Source: Phycisphaerales bacterium (lineage in GTDB: Bacteria; Planctomycetota; Phycisphaerae; Phycisphaerales; UBA1924). Taken from it: 64,000 bases of DNA. Below are positions 19,101 through 29,495 of the stretch, one piece after another. The notes below the pieces were generated by a model. The model saw nothing but the letters and a program-made list of their open reading frames with translations. It did not search any database and was not told the origin of the DNA. The position numbers and the translations under genes were made by a program. Every line of letters begins with the position of its first letter. The stretch's first letter is position 1. The stretch lies in contig JALSHH010000002.1 of NCBI GenBank assembly GCA_026982335.1, positions 1 to 64,000 on the forward strand, given 5' to 3'.

Positions 19101-19766
19101 TTCTTCGACTATGGGGTTGTCAAGTTCAATGGCGGGCTCAACCCGACCTATACCTCCGTCGCTGTCGATAAGAAATTCGAAGAGACCATCGGCAAAGATC
19201 GGACATTCAATCAGAACTTCATCCCGCCTCGTCTTCGCAAGAAACTTGACGAGATTTCAAAGATGCAGTTCAACCCTGATGTCACGATCCGTTCTCGCGG
19301 TGTGATGGAAAAATGTTCGTTTTGTATCCAACGCATCCACCGGGCCCGCCAGGAAGTCAAAATCAAAGGCATCTGGAAGGATGAAAACCAGGTTGGCCCG
19401 ATCCCTGACGGTTTCTTCAATGTTGCCTGTCAGCAGGCGTGCCCAAGCGATGCGATCAGCTTCGGGGATATCCTCGATCCGGGCTCGCGCGTTGCAGATG
19501 AAAAAGAATCCGGGCGGAGCTACCTGCTTTTGGGGTATCTCAACACTCGCCCGCGTACGACTTACATGATGCGTGTGCGAAATCCAAACCCAGCGATTCG
19601 TCCGGTCGAGTCCGATCCTTTGGGGCATTATTCGCACGGGGGCGATCATGAGAAAGAAAAAGAACACGATAAAGCGGCCGGTGAAACTCACGGCTCGGCA
19701 TACATCGACCGCGCCAAACAGTACTTTGATCAGGGATATTCGATGAGTCTGAAGGTGCTCTCATGA
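16185..19766 (+). CDS. actB: Alternative complex III subunit ActB, fused molybdopterin-type/iron-sulfur protein
   Basis: This 1193-residue product joins two parts, as ActB usually does. The N-terminal part has a Tat-type signal ([20 protein letters not shown], ending at a cysteine) and a molybdopterin-oxidoreductase-like body that in ACIII carries no molybdenum cofactor. The C-terminal part from about residue 860 holds four iron-sulfur cluster motifs: [11 protein letters not shown] from 865, [26 protein letters not shown] and CSFCIQRI with ACQQACP. It relays electrons from the quinol site to the ActA/ActE hemes. The ATG at 16185 ([12 protein letters not shown]) is preferred over 16161, with AAGAGACGATACC upstream. 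Codon use and spacing match the following act genes. Confidence 0.93.
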   Translation: MSNLDQCPSTKEANETPIKPAAEVASLGQVSGKKYWRSLEEYIGTKEFTEFVHREFPKGASMLGDSTRRNFVKIMGAGFAIAGVATMPGCRRPDRKILAYSKHVPEDIIPGNALYYSTALALPGGGVEGLLIETHTGRPTKVEGNPLHPNNQGKTSAYAQASVLGLYDPDRLKFPVYNNPTRGKLDATWDDFNVWQEAHFAKFDANGGQGLAFIVEKKSSPTRQRLIDAIKARWSKATFVHWNPAESRGMIEGSKIAFGLPSAVSYDFTGAKCIVSIDSNFMTDAPEALKNARTLASTRKVLRAGDSMSRLYAVESKPTAAGSLADHRFRVSPSEMHNFTVALAKAVFALVGVNATGLPDAAVLGMSDKDIAEIAKDLVDHREHAVVVPGDDLSAESWALCMAMNSALDAMGQQISVYRMAPELSGNANDELALLTDQLNAGRVDTLVTIDCNPVYDAPGSFDFASAFGKAKHTITLSVGMSETEHVSTWSLNGTHYLESWGDVASVDGTMSVVQPMIAPLYEPAHSDIELLAMLGGFEHRDGYSIVRDSWAKASNSSIDSDGFNRSWRRALHDGMQAPQNTNPAGSVKMSSVLMAVARKGVNQAPGQGSMDVVFYTSNYNNGQNANNGWLQELPDFGPSVVWDNPILMSPNTAKALGVLPESSWQDEFDPYTKQQMPQAQLITVTLNGQTMTGAAWILPGMADNTLGVKLGYGREIVGKVGYSVGHNTYAIKPAAGGMTTRGASVKKAGGTYTIASTQNHWSLEGRETIVRAMDKKWWDKYGDKKKEYPDGIYGQESTALNIAERIGELSHTPPNIGIYKNPLNDSYEDADPSNLHEDTALNREMPPRYAQGPQWGMSIDMNACMGCNVCTVACQSENNIPIVGKSEVAKGREMQWIRMDRYFVGEDLNNPDEMLIQPVACVHCENAPCETVCPVNATVHGDEGTNDMAYNRCIGTRYCANNCPYKVRRFNFFDYGVVKFNGGLNPTYTSVAVDKKFEETIGKDRTFNQNFIPPRLRKKLDEISKMQFNPDVTIRSRGVMEKCSFCIQRIHRARQEVKIKGIWKDENQVGPIPDGFFNVACQQACPSDAISFGDILDPGSRVADEKESGRSYLLLGYLNTRPRTTYMMRVRNPNPAIRPVESDPLGHYSHGGDHEKEKEHDKAAGETHGSAYIDRAKQYFDQGYSMSLKVLS

Positions 19767-19827
19767 GAGATTCTCTTTATCAGTATTCATCGGAGTTCAC
19801 GCATCAGTCAGCGGAGTTGATACAGCA

Positions 19828-21405
19828 ATGAGTGATATGCATCCTGACCAGACCATCGCACTTCAAGCTTCGGGCGTTACCTCGGTGCAGCCTGTCGCTC
19901 GCCGGGTGCCGATTATCCCGGGTACCAAGGACGACGGTACTTTGTCGGAAGACCCTGCTCTTCGCGCACCATTGGTGCTTGGAGAACGATCTTTCGATGA
20001 TGTGACCAATATCGTCTGTGGTTATGCCGAGGCGCCGATCCCCAAGATTTGGCTTACCGCCTTTACCATTACTTCGTCAATCGCGGCGTTGGGTACCGGG
20101 ATGATCTTGTATCTGATCATTACTGGTGTTGGGGTTTGGGGGCTCAACAACCAGGTCGACTGGGCGTGGGACATCACCAACTTTGTGTTCTGGATTGGAA
20201 TTGGTCACGCCGGGACGCTGATTTCGGCGATTTTGTGTCTGCTCAAGCAAAACTGGCGAACTGCAGTGAACCGTGCTGCCGAAGCGATGACGATTTTCGC
20301 CGTGATTTGCGCCGGTATTTTTCCGGGTATTCATATTGGTCGCGTGTGGTTTGCATGGTTTTTGGCACCGGTGCCCAATGCCAATGGCATTTGGCCCAAC
20401 TTTCGCTCGCCGTTGCTCTGGGATGTGTTTGCGGTTTCGACCTATGCGACGGTTTCGTTGTTGTTCTGGTACATGGGGATGATCCCCGATGTTGCCACGC
20501 TGCGAGATCGGGCAGCACTTCGTCTGCACAAGGGTGTTTCACGGGGATTCAAGATGCCCATGCCTTTGGGTGATGGGCTGCCATTACACTTCATGCCCAA
20601 GCCCGACCAGATTCGGGTGTTGATCTATGGCATCATGGCGCTGGGATGGCGATTCTCATCGCGACATTGGCATCGGTATGAAAAGGCCTATCTGATGCTT
20701 GCGGGCATTTCGACGCCTTTGGTTCTTTCGGTGCATTCGATTGTTTCGTTTGACTTTGCGACCTCGATTATTCCGGGTTGGCACACGACGATCTTCCCGC
20801 CTTATTTTGTCGCTGGTGCGGTCTTCGGCGGGTTTGCCATGGTTCTTTGGCTTTTGATTCCATTACGGATGTTCCTGCCCAATTTTTCTGACTTGCTCAC
20901 CTTGCGCCATCTCGAAAACATGGCCAAGATTCTGCTGCTTACGGGTACGATGGTCGGGTTTGCCTATTCAATGGAGTTCTTCATTGCTTGGTATGGTGCC
21001 AATGAGTTCGAGTTCGCAGCCTTTGCCAACAACCGTGTTAATCCCGCCAAGGCACCATATTGGTGGGCGTATTGGACGATGATTATCTGCAATGTGCTCT
21101 TCCCTCAACTTTTCTGGTTCCGGAGGATGCGTCAGAACCCACTGGTTATTTGGATCGTTGCCTCAGCGGTGACTGTTGGCATGTGGTTCGAGCGGTTTGT
21201 GATTATTGTTACTTCGATCCACCGTGCGTTCTTGCCCGGTGAATGGCACATGTTCTTCCCAACTTGGGTCGATATTTTGACCTTTGTTGGGTCGTGCGGT
21301 ATTTTCCTGACGCTGTTCTTGTTGTTCCTCAAGTTCCTCCCGATATTTGCGTTGTCCGAGGTCAAGATTGTGATGCCTCAATCGCATACAGATGACCACC
21401 ACTGA
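19828..21405 (+). CDS. actC: Alternative complex III subunit ActC, NrfD-like quinone-binding membrane protein
   Basis: The 525-residue protein is almost entirely membrane-spanning, with about ten helices after an 85-residue soluble N-terminus. The pattern [19 protein letters not shown] and the [13 protein letters not shown] and [20 protein letters not shown] segments match the NrfD/PsrC-like family subunit ActC, which forms a quinol-binding site and possible proton path. It follows actB by 61 bases; GGAG lies about 10 bases before the ATG. The C-terminus is polar ([10 protein letters not shown]). Confidence 0.93.
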   Translation: MSDMHPDQTIALQASGVTSVQPVARRVPIIPGTKDDGTLSEDPALRAPLVLGERSFDDVTNIVCGYAEAPIPKIWLTAFTITSSIAALGTGMILYLIITGVGVWGLNNQVDWAWDITNFVFWIGIGHAGTLISAILCLLKQNWRTAVNRAAEAMTIFAVICAGIFPGIHIGRVWFAWFLAPVPNANGIWPNFRSPLLWDVFAVSTYATVSLLFWYMGMIPDVATLRDRAALRLHKGVSRGFKMPMPLGDGLPLHFMPKPDQIRVLIYGIMALGWRFSSRHWHRYEKAYLMLAGISTPLVLSVHSIVSFDFATSIIPGWHTTIFPPYFVAGAVFGGFAMVLWLLIPLRMFLPNFSDLLTLRHLENMAKILLLTGTMVGFAYSMEFFIAWYGANEFEFAAFANNRVNPAKAPYWWAYWTMIICNVLFPQLFWFRRMRQNPLVIWIVASAVTVGMWFERFVIIVTSIHRAFLPGEWHMFFPTWVDILTFVGSCGIFLTLFLLFLKFLPIFALSEVKIVMPQSHTDDHH

Positions 21406-21420
21406 GAAGGGGCCGATGGT

Positions 21421-22056
21421 ATGGATATGAAAAAATTGATTGACGATGCAAAAACATTCGGTGCTGACTATTTCCCGATGTTTCTTCGCAAGCCTGCGCC
21501 CAAGTTTGTGACCGAATCGGGCAACCCGGTCTTTGGGATCGTGGCCGAATTTGACGAGACTCCAAAGGTCTTCAAGGCGGCGAAGAAGGTGCGCGATGCG
21601 GGATATTCCAAGTGGGATGTCCACACACCTTTCCCGATTCATGACATGGAGGAGGCCATGGGGATTAAGACGACCAAACTTCCATTGATGGCCGGTGGGG
21701 CAGCAGTGACAGGCTTATGCATCGCGATCCTCTTGCAGTGGGGGACGACCGACTGGTTGTATCCAACTGTTGTTCAAGGCAAACCTTTCGAAGCTTGGCA
21801 GCCCTTTGTGCCGGTGATGTTCGAACTGGCGGTGTTGTTCACCGCATTTATGTGTATCTTCGGAATGCTCGCACTCAATGGGTTGCCTCGATTTCACCAT
21901 CCACTCTTTTCCCATGAGCGGTTCTACCGAGTGGGGAACGATCGATTCTTTATCGCTATTGAAGCGACGGATCCAAACTTTGATCCCGAGAAAACCAAGA
22001 AATTACTCGAGGATATCGGCGGCACCGACATCACGCTTATCGAGGATGTGAACTAA
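21421..22056 (+). CDS. actD: Alternative complex III subunit ActD (DUF3341)
   Basis: The 211-residue protein has a cytoplasmic N-terminal domain with NPVFGIVAEFDETPKVFKAA and YSKWDVHTPFPIHDMEEAMG, the standard DUF3341/ActD signature, then two membrane helices (about 80-98 and 125-146) and a short C-terminal tail. ActD is a structural subunit that anchors the complex. It follows actC by 15 bases with a GAAGGGG ribosome-binding region. Confidence 0.93.
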   Translation: MDMKKLIDDAKTFGADYFPMFLRKPAPKFVTESGNPVFGIVAEFDETPKVFKAAKKVRDAGYSKWDVHTPFPIHDMEEAMGIKTTKLPLMAGGAAVTGLCIAILLQWGTTDWLYPTVVQGKPFEAWQPFVPVMFELAVLFTAFMCIFGMLALNGLPRFHHPLFSHERFYRVGNDRFFIAIEATDPNFDPEKTKKLLEDIGGTDITLIEDVN

Positions 22057-22120
22057 TCAAACCAGATTCAGGCCAGAGACGATCACCAATCGTTCACCAT
22101 AGAGACCAATAGGATTCAAC

Positions 22121-22963
22121 ATGATCCCAAAAGGCAACACAACCAAGACGATGACTCGATGGGCACTCAATGGTGCGTTCGGGATTATTGTACTTGGTTC
22201 GACAATAACTTTTATGGGCGGGTGTCGAGGGGATCGCACCGATGCTCCACCACGCCAGTTTTTCCCCGATATGGACTATCAACCCAAATTCAAAGCACAG
22301 AGCGAGTCCAAGTTCTTCGAGGATGGGCATTCCCAGCGTTTGCCTGTCGAAGGTACTGTCGCGTTTGGCTCGGATGGATTGATTCCTCAAGGGGCAGGCC
22401 AATGGGTTGAAATGAAGAACAAAGACCGCGATGATATGCTCAAAGCTGATAAGACTTACTACTTTGGGCTTGTCGCAGGTTCGACGGACCAAGACCCTCC
22501 TGCATATGTTGAGTGGATGCCTGTTGAGGTTAACAAAGAGCTCATTATGCGAGGTATGGAACGGTATAACATCTACTGCGCAGCTTGTCACGGATATGAC
22601 GGGTTGGGTAATGACTCCGGACTCGTCGGGCGCATGATGAATGTTCGCCCGGTGAACCTGCTTGACAATAAGTATCGTGATCGTTCAGGGGAGTTTGGAG
22701 CCGACGGGTACCTTTTTCACATCATTCGTGATGGTTTGTGGGCGCCCGACGGATCAAACCGGATGCCTTCCTATAAGCATGCAATCGATGAACAGGACGC
22801 ATGGGCGATTGTGAGTTATATTCGCACACTTCAAAGAGCATTTGATGCCAAGGGGCGCCGGCTTGGACGAGTGAATGAAACACCTGGGTGGGATTCTAAA
22901 GGGCAGGATTCTGAAAAGAATCAGGCAATCGCCAGCACAGATAACGGGGGTGGAAGAAAATGA
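22121..22963 (+). CDS. actE: Alternative complex III subunit ActE, monoheme cytochrome c lipoprotein
   Basis: The 280-residue protein has a lipoprotein signal (STITFMGGC, lipid-modified cysteine at 35) and a class I cytochrome c domain with CAACHG at residues 153-158 and a later methionine ligand region (DGSNRMPSYKHAI). ActE is the monoheme subunit on the outer face of ACIII. Its gene overlaps actF by 4 bases (ATGA at 22960-22963), indicating translational coupling. The polar C-terminal tail (NQAIASTDNGGGRK) is longer than the heme domain needs. Confidence 0.92.
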   Translation: MIPKGNTTKTMTRWALNGAFGIIVLGSTITFMGGCRGDRTDAPPRQFFPDMDYQPKFKAQSESKFFEDGHSQRLPVEGTVAFGSDGLIPQGAGQWVEMKNKDRDDMLKADKTYYFGLVAGSTDQDPPAYVEWMPVEVNKELIMRGMERYNIYCAACHGYDGLGNDSGLVGRMMNVRPVNLLDNKYRDRSGEFGADGYLFHIIRDGLWAPDGSNRMPSYKHAIDEQDAWAIVSYIRTLQRAFDAKGRRLGRVNETPGWDSKGQDSEKNQAIASTDNGGGRK

Positions 22964-24288
22964 CCCAGATTGCGACCAAGCATCCAAACCATCCTGCTCC
23001 GGATTCAACCGGGCTTTCGGAGGACCAATGGCAGGCACGCCTGGATCGAATAGCCAAAGATCCGCGAATGAGCGAGGATAACACAACGCTTTCGCGTGAT
23101 GATGCCAAGAAATTTGCGATACCTCTACTCGGGATTGGTGTTCTCGGGCTTCTGGTTACAGCGATTAGTGCCTTTTCAGTTGATCTTCGTCATGCACTGG
23201 GTGCGTTTGAAGTCGGGGTGTTTACCGCGTTGGCGATTTCGATCGGCTCATTGTTTTGGGTGATGGTTTTTCATTCACTCAACGCCAGTTGGGCCATTAC
23301 CCTTCGCAGGCAATTTGAGAACATTGCTTCGTTGGTCTGGGTTCCGGTTGCCATGATGATGGTCGTCGTTGGGATCGAGCTTTCCCAAGGCGGTGTGCTG
23401 TTGCAGTGGATTGGATATACAGGTGAAGAATACAATCATCTGCTCAAAGTCAAGTCGCCTTATCTCAACGCCAACTTCTTTGTCATCCGGGTTCTTGTCT
23501 ATGCGATTATTTGGGTCGGTATCGCAAGGGTCTTGCTGAGTTGGTCGTGCAAGAACGATGAGACTGGTGACCGGATGCTGGGACGCAAAGCCCGGTTCCT
23601 TTCGGGTGCAGGTATTCCGCTCTTCGCACTTTCAACCGCTTTCGCTTCTTTCGACTTCCTCATGTCACTCGATTACCGATTCTTTTCAACGATGTGGGGT
23701 GTGTACTATTTTGCCTCGTGTGCTTTGGCTTCGGCTTCGGCGGTGGCGATCGTGGCCACGATACTCCGTCGAGCGGGTAAACTCGATGGGCTTGTGACTC
23801 AAGAGCATTTTCATGATCTGGGCAAGCTTGTCTTTGCCTTTGTTGTCTTCTGGGCCTATGTCGCTTTCTCACAGTATTTTCTGATCTGGTACGCCAATAT
23901 TCCGGAAGAGACGGCATGGTATACCAATCGTCAGCAACACGGATGGCAATGGCTCTTTGTGGTGATGACCATGGGACACTTTGGGATTCCATTCCTGCTT
24001 TTGATCTGGCGTAAGACGAAACGCCGAACCATGCTTTTGTGTGGGATGAGCGTTTACATGATGATCATGGTCATCCTTGATATGGTCTGGATTATTCGCC
24101 CGATGGTCTACATGAATACGCCCAAGGCAGATCCGGGACTTGCGATGATTTGGCTTGATATCGCCGGGATTGTTGGCGTGTTGGGTATCTTTGCCGGGCT
24201 CGTTGCCCTTAGGATTTCCAAGAGCCCTTTGCTTCCACTCAAGGATCCAATGCTTCACGAGTCACTCAAGCACAAAAATTATGTATAG
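22960..24288 (+). CDS. actF: Alternative complex III subunit ActF, membrane protein
   Basis: The 442-residue protein has an N-terminal polar region of about 50 residues and about ten membrane helices. Segments such as VMVFHSLNASWAITLRRQFE, FFSTMWGVYYFASCALASAS and FSQYFLIWYANIPEETAWY are typical of ActF, the second NrfD-related quinone-binding subunit. Overlap of 4 bases with actE. It closes the canonical actABCDEF order. Confidence 0.93.
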   Translation: MTQIATKHPNHPAPDSTGLSEDQWQARLDRIAKDPRMSEDNTTLSRDDAKKFAIPLLGIGVLGLLVTAISAFSVDLRHALGAFEVGVFTALAISIGSLFWVMVFHSLNASWAITLRRQFENIASLVWVPVAMMMVVVGIELSQGGVLLQWIGYTGEEYNHLLKVKSPYLNANFFVIRVLVYAIIWVGIARVLLSWSCKNDETGDRMLGRKARFLSGAGIPLFALSTAFASFDFLMSLDYRFFSTMWGVYYFASCALASASAVAIVATILRRAGKLDGLVTQEHFHDLGKLVFAFVVFWAYVAFSQYFLIWYANIPEETAWYTNRQQHGWQWLFVVMTMGHFGIPFLLLIWRKTKRRTMLLCGMSVYMMIMVILDMVWIIRPMVYMNTPKADPGLAMIWLDIAGIVGVLGIFAGLVALRISKSPLLPLKDPMLHESLKHKNYV

Positions 24289-24409
24289 GCCCATGTATGA
24301 AAGCGAAGGGCTCGAAATTGTATATGAAGATACGATCGCATACGCGATTGCCAACACAGAACACTGTCATCGGGAATGATTTCGATGACCAACCCGGGAG
24401 GGTACAGCG

Positions 24410-24733
24410 ATGAGCGCTGATGGACACAACGGACACGATCAATGGCACCAGCATTCGGCAGAGGAAGGTGTACCTCAGGAAGAACATACTGCCCAAGCAA
24501 GTGCGAAGGCACTCGGGCTTACATTTATTGGAATGACACTTGGCGTTCTGATTGTGATTGGTGTGCTGGTCGTCTATTTCCAGAATTACATGAGCAATTA
24601 TCGCTCCATGATTAATGAGAATACCGAAGGGGCCGCTGCTGCTTCGGCCTATCGAGAAGCAGAACTTGCGTCAATCAAAGAACCCGTCGAAGGGGCCGTT
24701 GAGGACATTATTGCCGAGTATACAAACAACTGA
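24410..24733 (+). CDS. Small single-span membrane protein between actF and sco
   Basis: This 107-residue protein has a histidine-rich N-terminus (DGHNGHDQWHQHSAEE), one membrane helix (about residues 37-58, FIGMTLGVLIVIGVLVVYF), and a polar, mostly helical C-terminal tail. GGGAGGGTACAGCG precedes the ATG. It sits 121 bases after actF and 5 bases before sco, inside an otherwise complete respiratory cluster. The position and size fit an assembly factor or accessory subunit of ACIII or the oxidase, and the histidines could hold copper, but this is inference. I do not recognise the family. Confidence 0.75.
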   Translation: MSADGHNGHDQWHQHSAEEGVPQEEHTAQASAKALGLTFIGMTLGVLIVIGVLVVYFQNYMSNYRSMINENTEGAAAASAYREAELASIKEPVEGAVEDIIAEYTNN

Positions 24734-24738
24734 GAAGC

Positions 24739-25710
24739 ATGAATTTCATTACGAGCTCCAACCCGATGCACAAGCGATTCCTGATCCTCGCCTTGGCGAG
24801 CGTGCTTTCAATCGCATCGGGTGCCTACGCCCAGCGTTTGCTCGATCGTTCGGAGGTTCAAGAACTCAACGGCGTCGAGGTCACCGAGCAGTTGGGAAAC
24901 CATGTTCCTCTTGATGCGGTCTTTACCAATGCCCAAGGGCAGCAAATCGAGTTGGGCACCTATTTCGATGGCGAAACTCCCGTGATTCTTGCCTTGGTTT
25001 ACTACCAATGTCCAGTGGTTTGCCCAGTGGTGCTCTCACAACTTGCAGCATCGCTTAACAAACTCGATTATGCTGCTGGTGATGATTTTAAAGTACTGGT
25101 CGTGAGCTTTGATCATACCGAAACGACCGCGATGGCGATGGGCGAACGGACAAACTTTCTCGGCGAATATAATCGTGGGGAGACACCTGAAGCGCTTGCC
25201 GGGGTTGCGTTTCACACTGGCGATGCACTCAATATCAAGCGTTTGGTCAATGCGGTTGGGTTTGGATTCAATCCGCTTGATAATGGTGATTTCTCCCACC
25301 CAATTTCATTGATGGTGCTTTCTCCAAAGGGTAAAGTCACCCGATACATGTATGGTTTTGATTACCCGGCACAGGAAATCAAACTTACTTTGCTCGATGC
25401 ATCACAGGGCAAGATCGCAGCCAGTTTGGGTGATCGACTTTTGCATTTCTGTTATCGATTTGATCCGCTGGCCGGGGAATATTCGATTCAGGCAATTCGC
25501 GTAATGCAAGTGGGGGCGCTGTTGACGCTCGCCTTCATGATCATCGGGCTTACCATATTGTTTATGGGCGAACGCGTCCGTCGAAAGTTTTATTTGGCCA
25601 ACACCATGTCCAATGGATCCATCGACACCGGCGCAGACGACAACGATTCACATTCATCGAACACCTCCTCGGGCTCGTGTGCCCGAGCACAGACAGGTCA
25701 TGTGTCATGA
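24739..25710 (+). CDS. SCO1/SenC-family copper chaperone for cytochrome oxidase
   Basis: This 323-residue protein has an N-terminal signal/anchor (FLILALASVLSIASGAYAQ), a thioredoxin-fold SCO domain with the copper-binding CPVVC (residues 91-95) in LVYYQCPVVCPVVLSQL, and a likely histidine ligand in GDFSHPISLMV. A second membrane helix near 255-277 (LLTLAFMIIGLTILFMG) is an addition typical of SCO proteins next to ACIII/caa3 clusters. SCO delivers copper to the CuA site of oxidase subunit II, whose gene follows with a 4-base overlap. The tail is Asp/Ser-rich. Confidence 0.9.
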   Translation: MNFITSSNPMHKRFLILALASVLSIASGAYAQRLLDRSEVQELNGVEVTEQLGNHVPLDAVFTNAQGQQIELGTYFDGETPVILALVYYQCPVVCPVVLSQLAASLNKLDYAAGDDFKVLVVSFDHTETTAMAMGERTNFLGEYNRGETPEALAGVAFHTGDALNIKRLVNAVGFGFNPLDNGDFSHPISLMVLSPKGKVTRYMYGFDYPAQEIKLTLLDASQGKIAASLGDRLLHFCYRFDPLAGEYSIQAIRVMQVGALLTLAFMIIGLTILFMGERVRRKFYLANTMSNGSIDTGADDNDSHSSNTSSGSCARAQTGHVS

Positions 25711-26888
25711 TGCAAACGCTTGCAAGCGCACAACCAGATATCCTCCAGAAGCTCATTTTCGGCGAGACTCCGGCCCCTTCCGAAGCGGCGGCGTGGTCCG
25801 ATGGGCTTTTCTTGATGATTACCTGGTTTTCGATCTTCTTTTTCGTACTACTCATGGGACTGATGGTTTACTTTACCATCAAATATCGCCGACGCCCAGG
25901 TGTTCCTGCACAGCCAAGCCCACACCACAATCTGCTTCTGGAAATCTTCTGGACAGTGGTTCCGTCATCGAGTCTGATCGTTATGTTTGTCCTCGGTTTT
26001 CAGGGATACACATCCAAGGTTGTTTCTCCAGACAATGCCATGGAACTTAAAATTCAAGGATCAAAGTGGTCGTGGATTGCAACTTATCCCAATGGAGCCA
26101 CTTCACCAGAAACTCAAGCACTCTCGCGGGTTGTTGATAACGAAAACCATACAGTTATCGAGGGTAAGCAGTATCCGATTTTCTATCTTCCCGAGAACAC
26201 CGATGTCAAACTTCGCATGATGTCCACTGATGTCATCCATGCCTTCTGGATTCCAGAATATCGCACCAAGATGGATGTCATTCCTAATCGTTATACCGGT
26301 TTTGGATTTCGCACGCCAATTCTGACTCCTGGTGATACTTATGTTCATCGGGAGACGGGTGAAGTGATGCCTGGGCGTGATATGTGGGTTTTTTGTGCTG
26401 AATATTGTGGCGACGATCACTCACGCATGGCGGCGACGATTCGCATTGTGCCACAGGAAGTTTATGATCAGAAAATGGCCGACTGGAGTGTCAAGCTTTC
26501 ACCGATTGACGCCGGTATAAAGATTTGGACCCAACTTTGCAAGACTTGCCACGAAACGGATGGCACACGGCTGGTCGGGCCTGCATGGAACTCATTCAAA
26601 AATGCCGATGGAGAGTTTGGTTTTGGGTATGACGCGCTCCTTGAGGATGGATCAAGCGTGATACGCGATGCGAACTACTATCGCGAATCTATTCTTGATC
26701 CGAACGCCAAAATCGTCAAGGGCTTTGCACCTGCGATGCCAAGCTACCAAGGTCAGCTATCAGAAGAAGACATCGATAACCTTATCGTTTTCATCCAGTC
26801 GCTCTCGGACCGTAATCCGAACGCCGGTCAGGACGCTGGGGATGCCGAGGAAGCAGGCTCAGATACAGAAGCCGGGAGTGATTCATGA
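25707..26888 (+). CDS. coxB: Cytochrome c oxidase subunit II with fused cytochrome c (caa3 type)
   Basis: With the ATG at 25707, overlapping the sco stop, the protein is 393 residues. Two membrane helices (about 32-58 and 82-104) precede the cupredoxin domain with CuA ligands H178 and C230-A-E-Y-C234, H238 and M241. A C-terminal class I cytochrome c domain has CKTCHE at 278-283 and a methionine in FAPAMPSYQ. Such a fusion defines caa3-type oxidases, in which the attached heme accepts electrons from ACIII or a soluble cytochrome. The C-terminus ends in an acidic low-complexity tail. Confidence 0.95.
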   Translation: MMQTLASAQPDILQKLIFGETPAPSEAAAWSDGLFLMITWFSIFFFVLLMGLMVYFTIKYRRRPGVPAQPSPHHNLLLEIFWTVVPSSSLIVMFVLGFQGYTSKVVSPDNAMELKIQGSKWSWIATYPNGATSPETQALSRVVDNENHTVIEGKQYPIFYLPENTDVKLRMMSTDVIHAFWIPEYRTKMDVIPNRYTGFGFRTPILTPGDTYVHRETGEVMPGRDMWVFCAEYCGDDHSRMAATIRIVPQEVYDQKMADWSVKLSPIDAGIKIWTQLCKTCHETDGTRLVGPAWNSFKNADGEFGFGYDALLEDGSSVIRDANYYRESILDPNAKIVKGFAPAMPSYQGQLSEEDIDNLIVFIQSLSDRNPNAGQDAGDAEEAGSDTEAGSDS

Positions 26889-28675
26889 GTACGCTTGAAG
26901 CAAATGCTGGACATCATCACGATGAGGGATCATATTTCGACGGTCCTCCGGGGATGATGGCGAGGATTTGGCAGTGGTCAACCACTGTCGATCACAAAAA
27001 GATAGGTGTGATGTATCTTGTCGCAGTCCTCTTTATGTTTTTCCTCGGAGGGATGGCTGCCATTGGGGTGCGCTATGAACTCCTCGACCCCATTCGCACA
27101 CAGACCACCGAGTTTGTCAATGCGGCAGGTGATATCGAAACTGTTACGGTTACCACTGGCGAGAGTCTCAAAGAGCTCATGGGGGGCATGTTTGGGGAAG
27201 GTGTCTCGGGATCACAGATCTACAACCGAGTCTTTACACTCCACGGTGCGATCATGGTCTTTATGTTCATCATCCCCGCCATTCCCGCAGCTTTGGGTAA
27301 CTTCCTCTTGCCCATCATGCTCGGTGCCAAAGATGTCGCCTTCCCAAGACTCAACCTCTTGAGCTGGTATATTTATGTCGTCGGGTGCCTCTTCGGCGTG
27401 CTCTCGATCCTCCTCGGAGGGGTCGATACCGGGTGGACCTTTTATACCCCATATTCAACCACCACCGACGCTGATCATTGGCGGGTTGTGCTGATGGTGA
27501 TGGCCGCATTTATCCTTGGATTTTCATCGATCCTTACCGGGCTCAACTTTGTCGTCACCGTCCATAAACTCCGCGCGCCGGGTATGGGCTGGTTCGATAT
27601 GCCGCTGATGATTTGGGCGCTCTATGCCACTGCGATTATCCAAGTCCTTGCGACACCCGTTGTCGGGATTACGCTCTTGCTGCTTATCTTTGAGCGCGTG
27701 ATGCACATCGGTATTTTCGATCCATCGCTCGGAGGGGATCCGGTTCTCTACCAGCATTTCTTCTGGTTCTACTCTCATCCGGTGGTTTATGTGATGATCT
27801 TGCCTGGCATGGGCATTATTTCTGAAGTCATAGCAGTTAATGCTCGCAAGCACATCTTTGGATATCGCGCCATCGCGTTCTCGTCGCTTGGCATCGCAGG
27901 CGTGTCCTTCCTTGTCTGGGGGCACCATATCTTCACCGCGATGGGCGAGCTTGCAGCGATCCTCTTTTCAGGGCTGACCTTCCTCGTCGCCATTCCCACA
28001 GCGATCAAGATGTTCAACTGGGTGGCAACACTCTACAAAGGTTCGATCGTTATCAATACCGCAATGACCTACGGATTGATGTTCCTCTTCACCTTCTCTA
28101 TTGGTGGACTCACTGGGCTCCCCTTGGCAACGCTGGCGACGGACCTCCACCTCCACGATTCGTACTATGTCGTCGCCCACTTCCACTATACCATGATGGG
28201 TGGCACCGTCATCGCATTCATGGCTGGGCTCCATCATTGGTGGCCAAAGATGTTTGGCAAGATGTATTCTGAAAAAGGTGCCATGCTCGGGGCAGCACTT
28301 GTCTTCATCGGATTCAACCTTACCTTCTTCACCCAGTTCTTCCTCGGCACCCAAGGCATGCCTCGCCGATATGCCAACTATGTCGATGAGTTCCAAACAC
28401 TCCACCAGATATCGTCGGCAGGTTCACTCATCTTGCTCGTTGGATTCCTCGTCCATCTTTTTGTCTTTGTGCAATCGTTGCTCTCAGGTGATAAGGCGCC
28501 AGCAAATCCGTGGGGCGGGCTCACACTCGAGTGGGAGACCGAGTCACCACCGATCGAGCACAACTTTCACAAAGAACCAATCCTCAAGCACGGCCCATAT
28601 GATTTTGAAACCACCGTCCCGCCGCACTGGGATCCAAAGGATTATCCACTTCCGGAAAATGCTGGCAAGCACTGA
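26885..28675 (+). CDS. coxA: Cytochrome c oxidase subunit I, type A2
   Basis: The 596-residue heme-copper oxidase core has twelve expected membrane helices. Visible features are the heme a ligand region [12 protein letters not shown], the cross-linked His-Tyr pair in [13 protein letters not shown] (Y296, H298, Y302), the CuB histidines in [10 protein letters not shown], and the heme ligands in [12 protein letters not shown]. The YSHP sequence instead of GHPE marks type A2 proton-channel chemistry, in which tyrosine/serine replace the glutamate. It overlaps coxB by 4 bases. This subunit reduces oxygen to water and pumps protons. Confidence 0.97.
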   Translation: MSTLEANAGHHHDEGSYFDGPPGMMARIWQWSTTVDHKKIGVMYLVAVLFMFFLGGMAAIGVRYELLDPIRTQTTEFVNAAGDIETVTVTTGESLKELMGGMFGEGVSGSQIYNRVFTLHGAIMVFMFIIPAIPAALGNFLLPIMLGAKDVAFPRLNLLSWYIYVVGCLFGVLSILLGGVDTGWTFYTPYSTTTDADHWRVVLMVMAAFILGFSSILTGLNFVVTVHKLRAPGMGWFDMPLMIWALYATAIIQVLATPVVGITLLLLIFERVMHIGIFDPSLGGDPVLYQHFFWFYSHPVVYVMILPGMGIISEVIAVNARKHIFGYRAIAFSSLGIAGVSFLVWGHHIFTAMGELAAILFSGLTFLVAIPTAIKMFNWVATLYKGSIVINTAMTYGLMFLFTFSIGGLTGLPLATLATDLHLHDSYYVVAHFHYTMMGGTVIAFMAGLHHWWPKMFGKMYSEKGAMLGAALVFIGFNLTFFTQFFLGTQGMPRRYANYVDEFQTLHQISSAGSLILLVGFLVHLFVFVQSLLSGDKAPANPWGGLTLEWETESPPIEHNFHKEPILKHGPYDFETTVPPHWDPKDYPLPENAGKH

Positions 28676-28739
28676 TTGGCAATGGGCCGAAATGTTCAAC
28701 AAACCCGCGACATGCTGATGTTGAAAAGGGACTGACGAA

Positions 28740-29441
28740 ATGACCATGATTGATACAGATACCTCAGGCGTACCGGCTCGCATCCTCAAGAGCCCCATGC
28801 ACTGGCGAAACGCCAAACACCAATCCCATTGGCGATCCGGCGATGAGGAGTTCGACGCGGCCAAGTTTGGGATGTGGCTCTTCCTGTCTACCGAGGTTTT
28901 GCTCTTTGCAGGCATCTTCTGTGGGTATGCAGTCTTTCGGATGCTTTATCCAGAAGCATGGGCCAACGGGTCACACTCACTCGATTGGCGTATGGGCGCA
29001 GCCAACACTGCCATCCTGCTCTTTTCTTCGTGGACTGCTGCCAATGCTGTTCGTCTTTGCCAACTTGATAAGCAGTTCTGGTTCAAAATCAATATCCTGA
29101 TCACCATTTTGTGTGCCATTGCTTTCGTGGCAATCAAGTTTACCTTTGAATATGGCATCAAACTTCCCGAGGGGAAAGCACCGGGCACCTTCTTCTCGTA
29201 TCCTTATGCAACTGATCCTCATGAGCCACTTTGGTGGTCGCTTTACTACATTGGCACCGGAATTCACGCTTTTCATGTTATTATCGGCGCATTCCTTTTC
29301 GCATTTGTCCTCTGGCGAGCACACCGATACCAAGCCTATGGGCCAACTCAGTACACACTCGTCGAAAACTCGGCGCTTTACTGGCACATTGTTGACCTTA
29401 TCTGGATATTCCTTTTCCCCCTCTTGTATCTGATTCATTGA
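28740..29441 (+). CDS. coxC: Cytochrome c oxidase subunit III
   Basis: The 233-residue protein has five predicted membrane helices with KFGMWLFLSTEVLLFAGIFC, WWSLYYIGTGIHAFHVIIGA and LYWHIVDLIWIFLFPLLYL, all hallmark COX III/CyoC-family segments, including the conserved glutamate in STEVLLF. GGGACTGACGAA precedes the ATG. Position between subunits I and IV is standard. It stabilises the proton-pumping core. Confidence 0.95.
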   Translation: MTMIDTDTSGVPARILKSPMHWRNAKHQSHWRSGDEEFDAAKFGMWLFLSTEVLLFAGIFCGYAVFRMLYPEAWANGSHSLDWRMGAANTAILLFSSWTAANAVRLCQLDKQFWFKINILITILCAIAFVAIKFTFEYGIKLPEGKAPGTFFSYPYATDPHEPLWWSLYYIGTGIHAFHVIIGAFLFAFVLWRAHRYQAYGPTQYTLVENSALYWHIVDLIWIFLFPLLYLIH

Positions 29442-29495
29442 CTCTTTTGGATAAGCCGTACTGCATTCCAATTTTATTCTCATCGAGACCATGCC

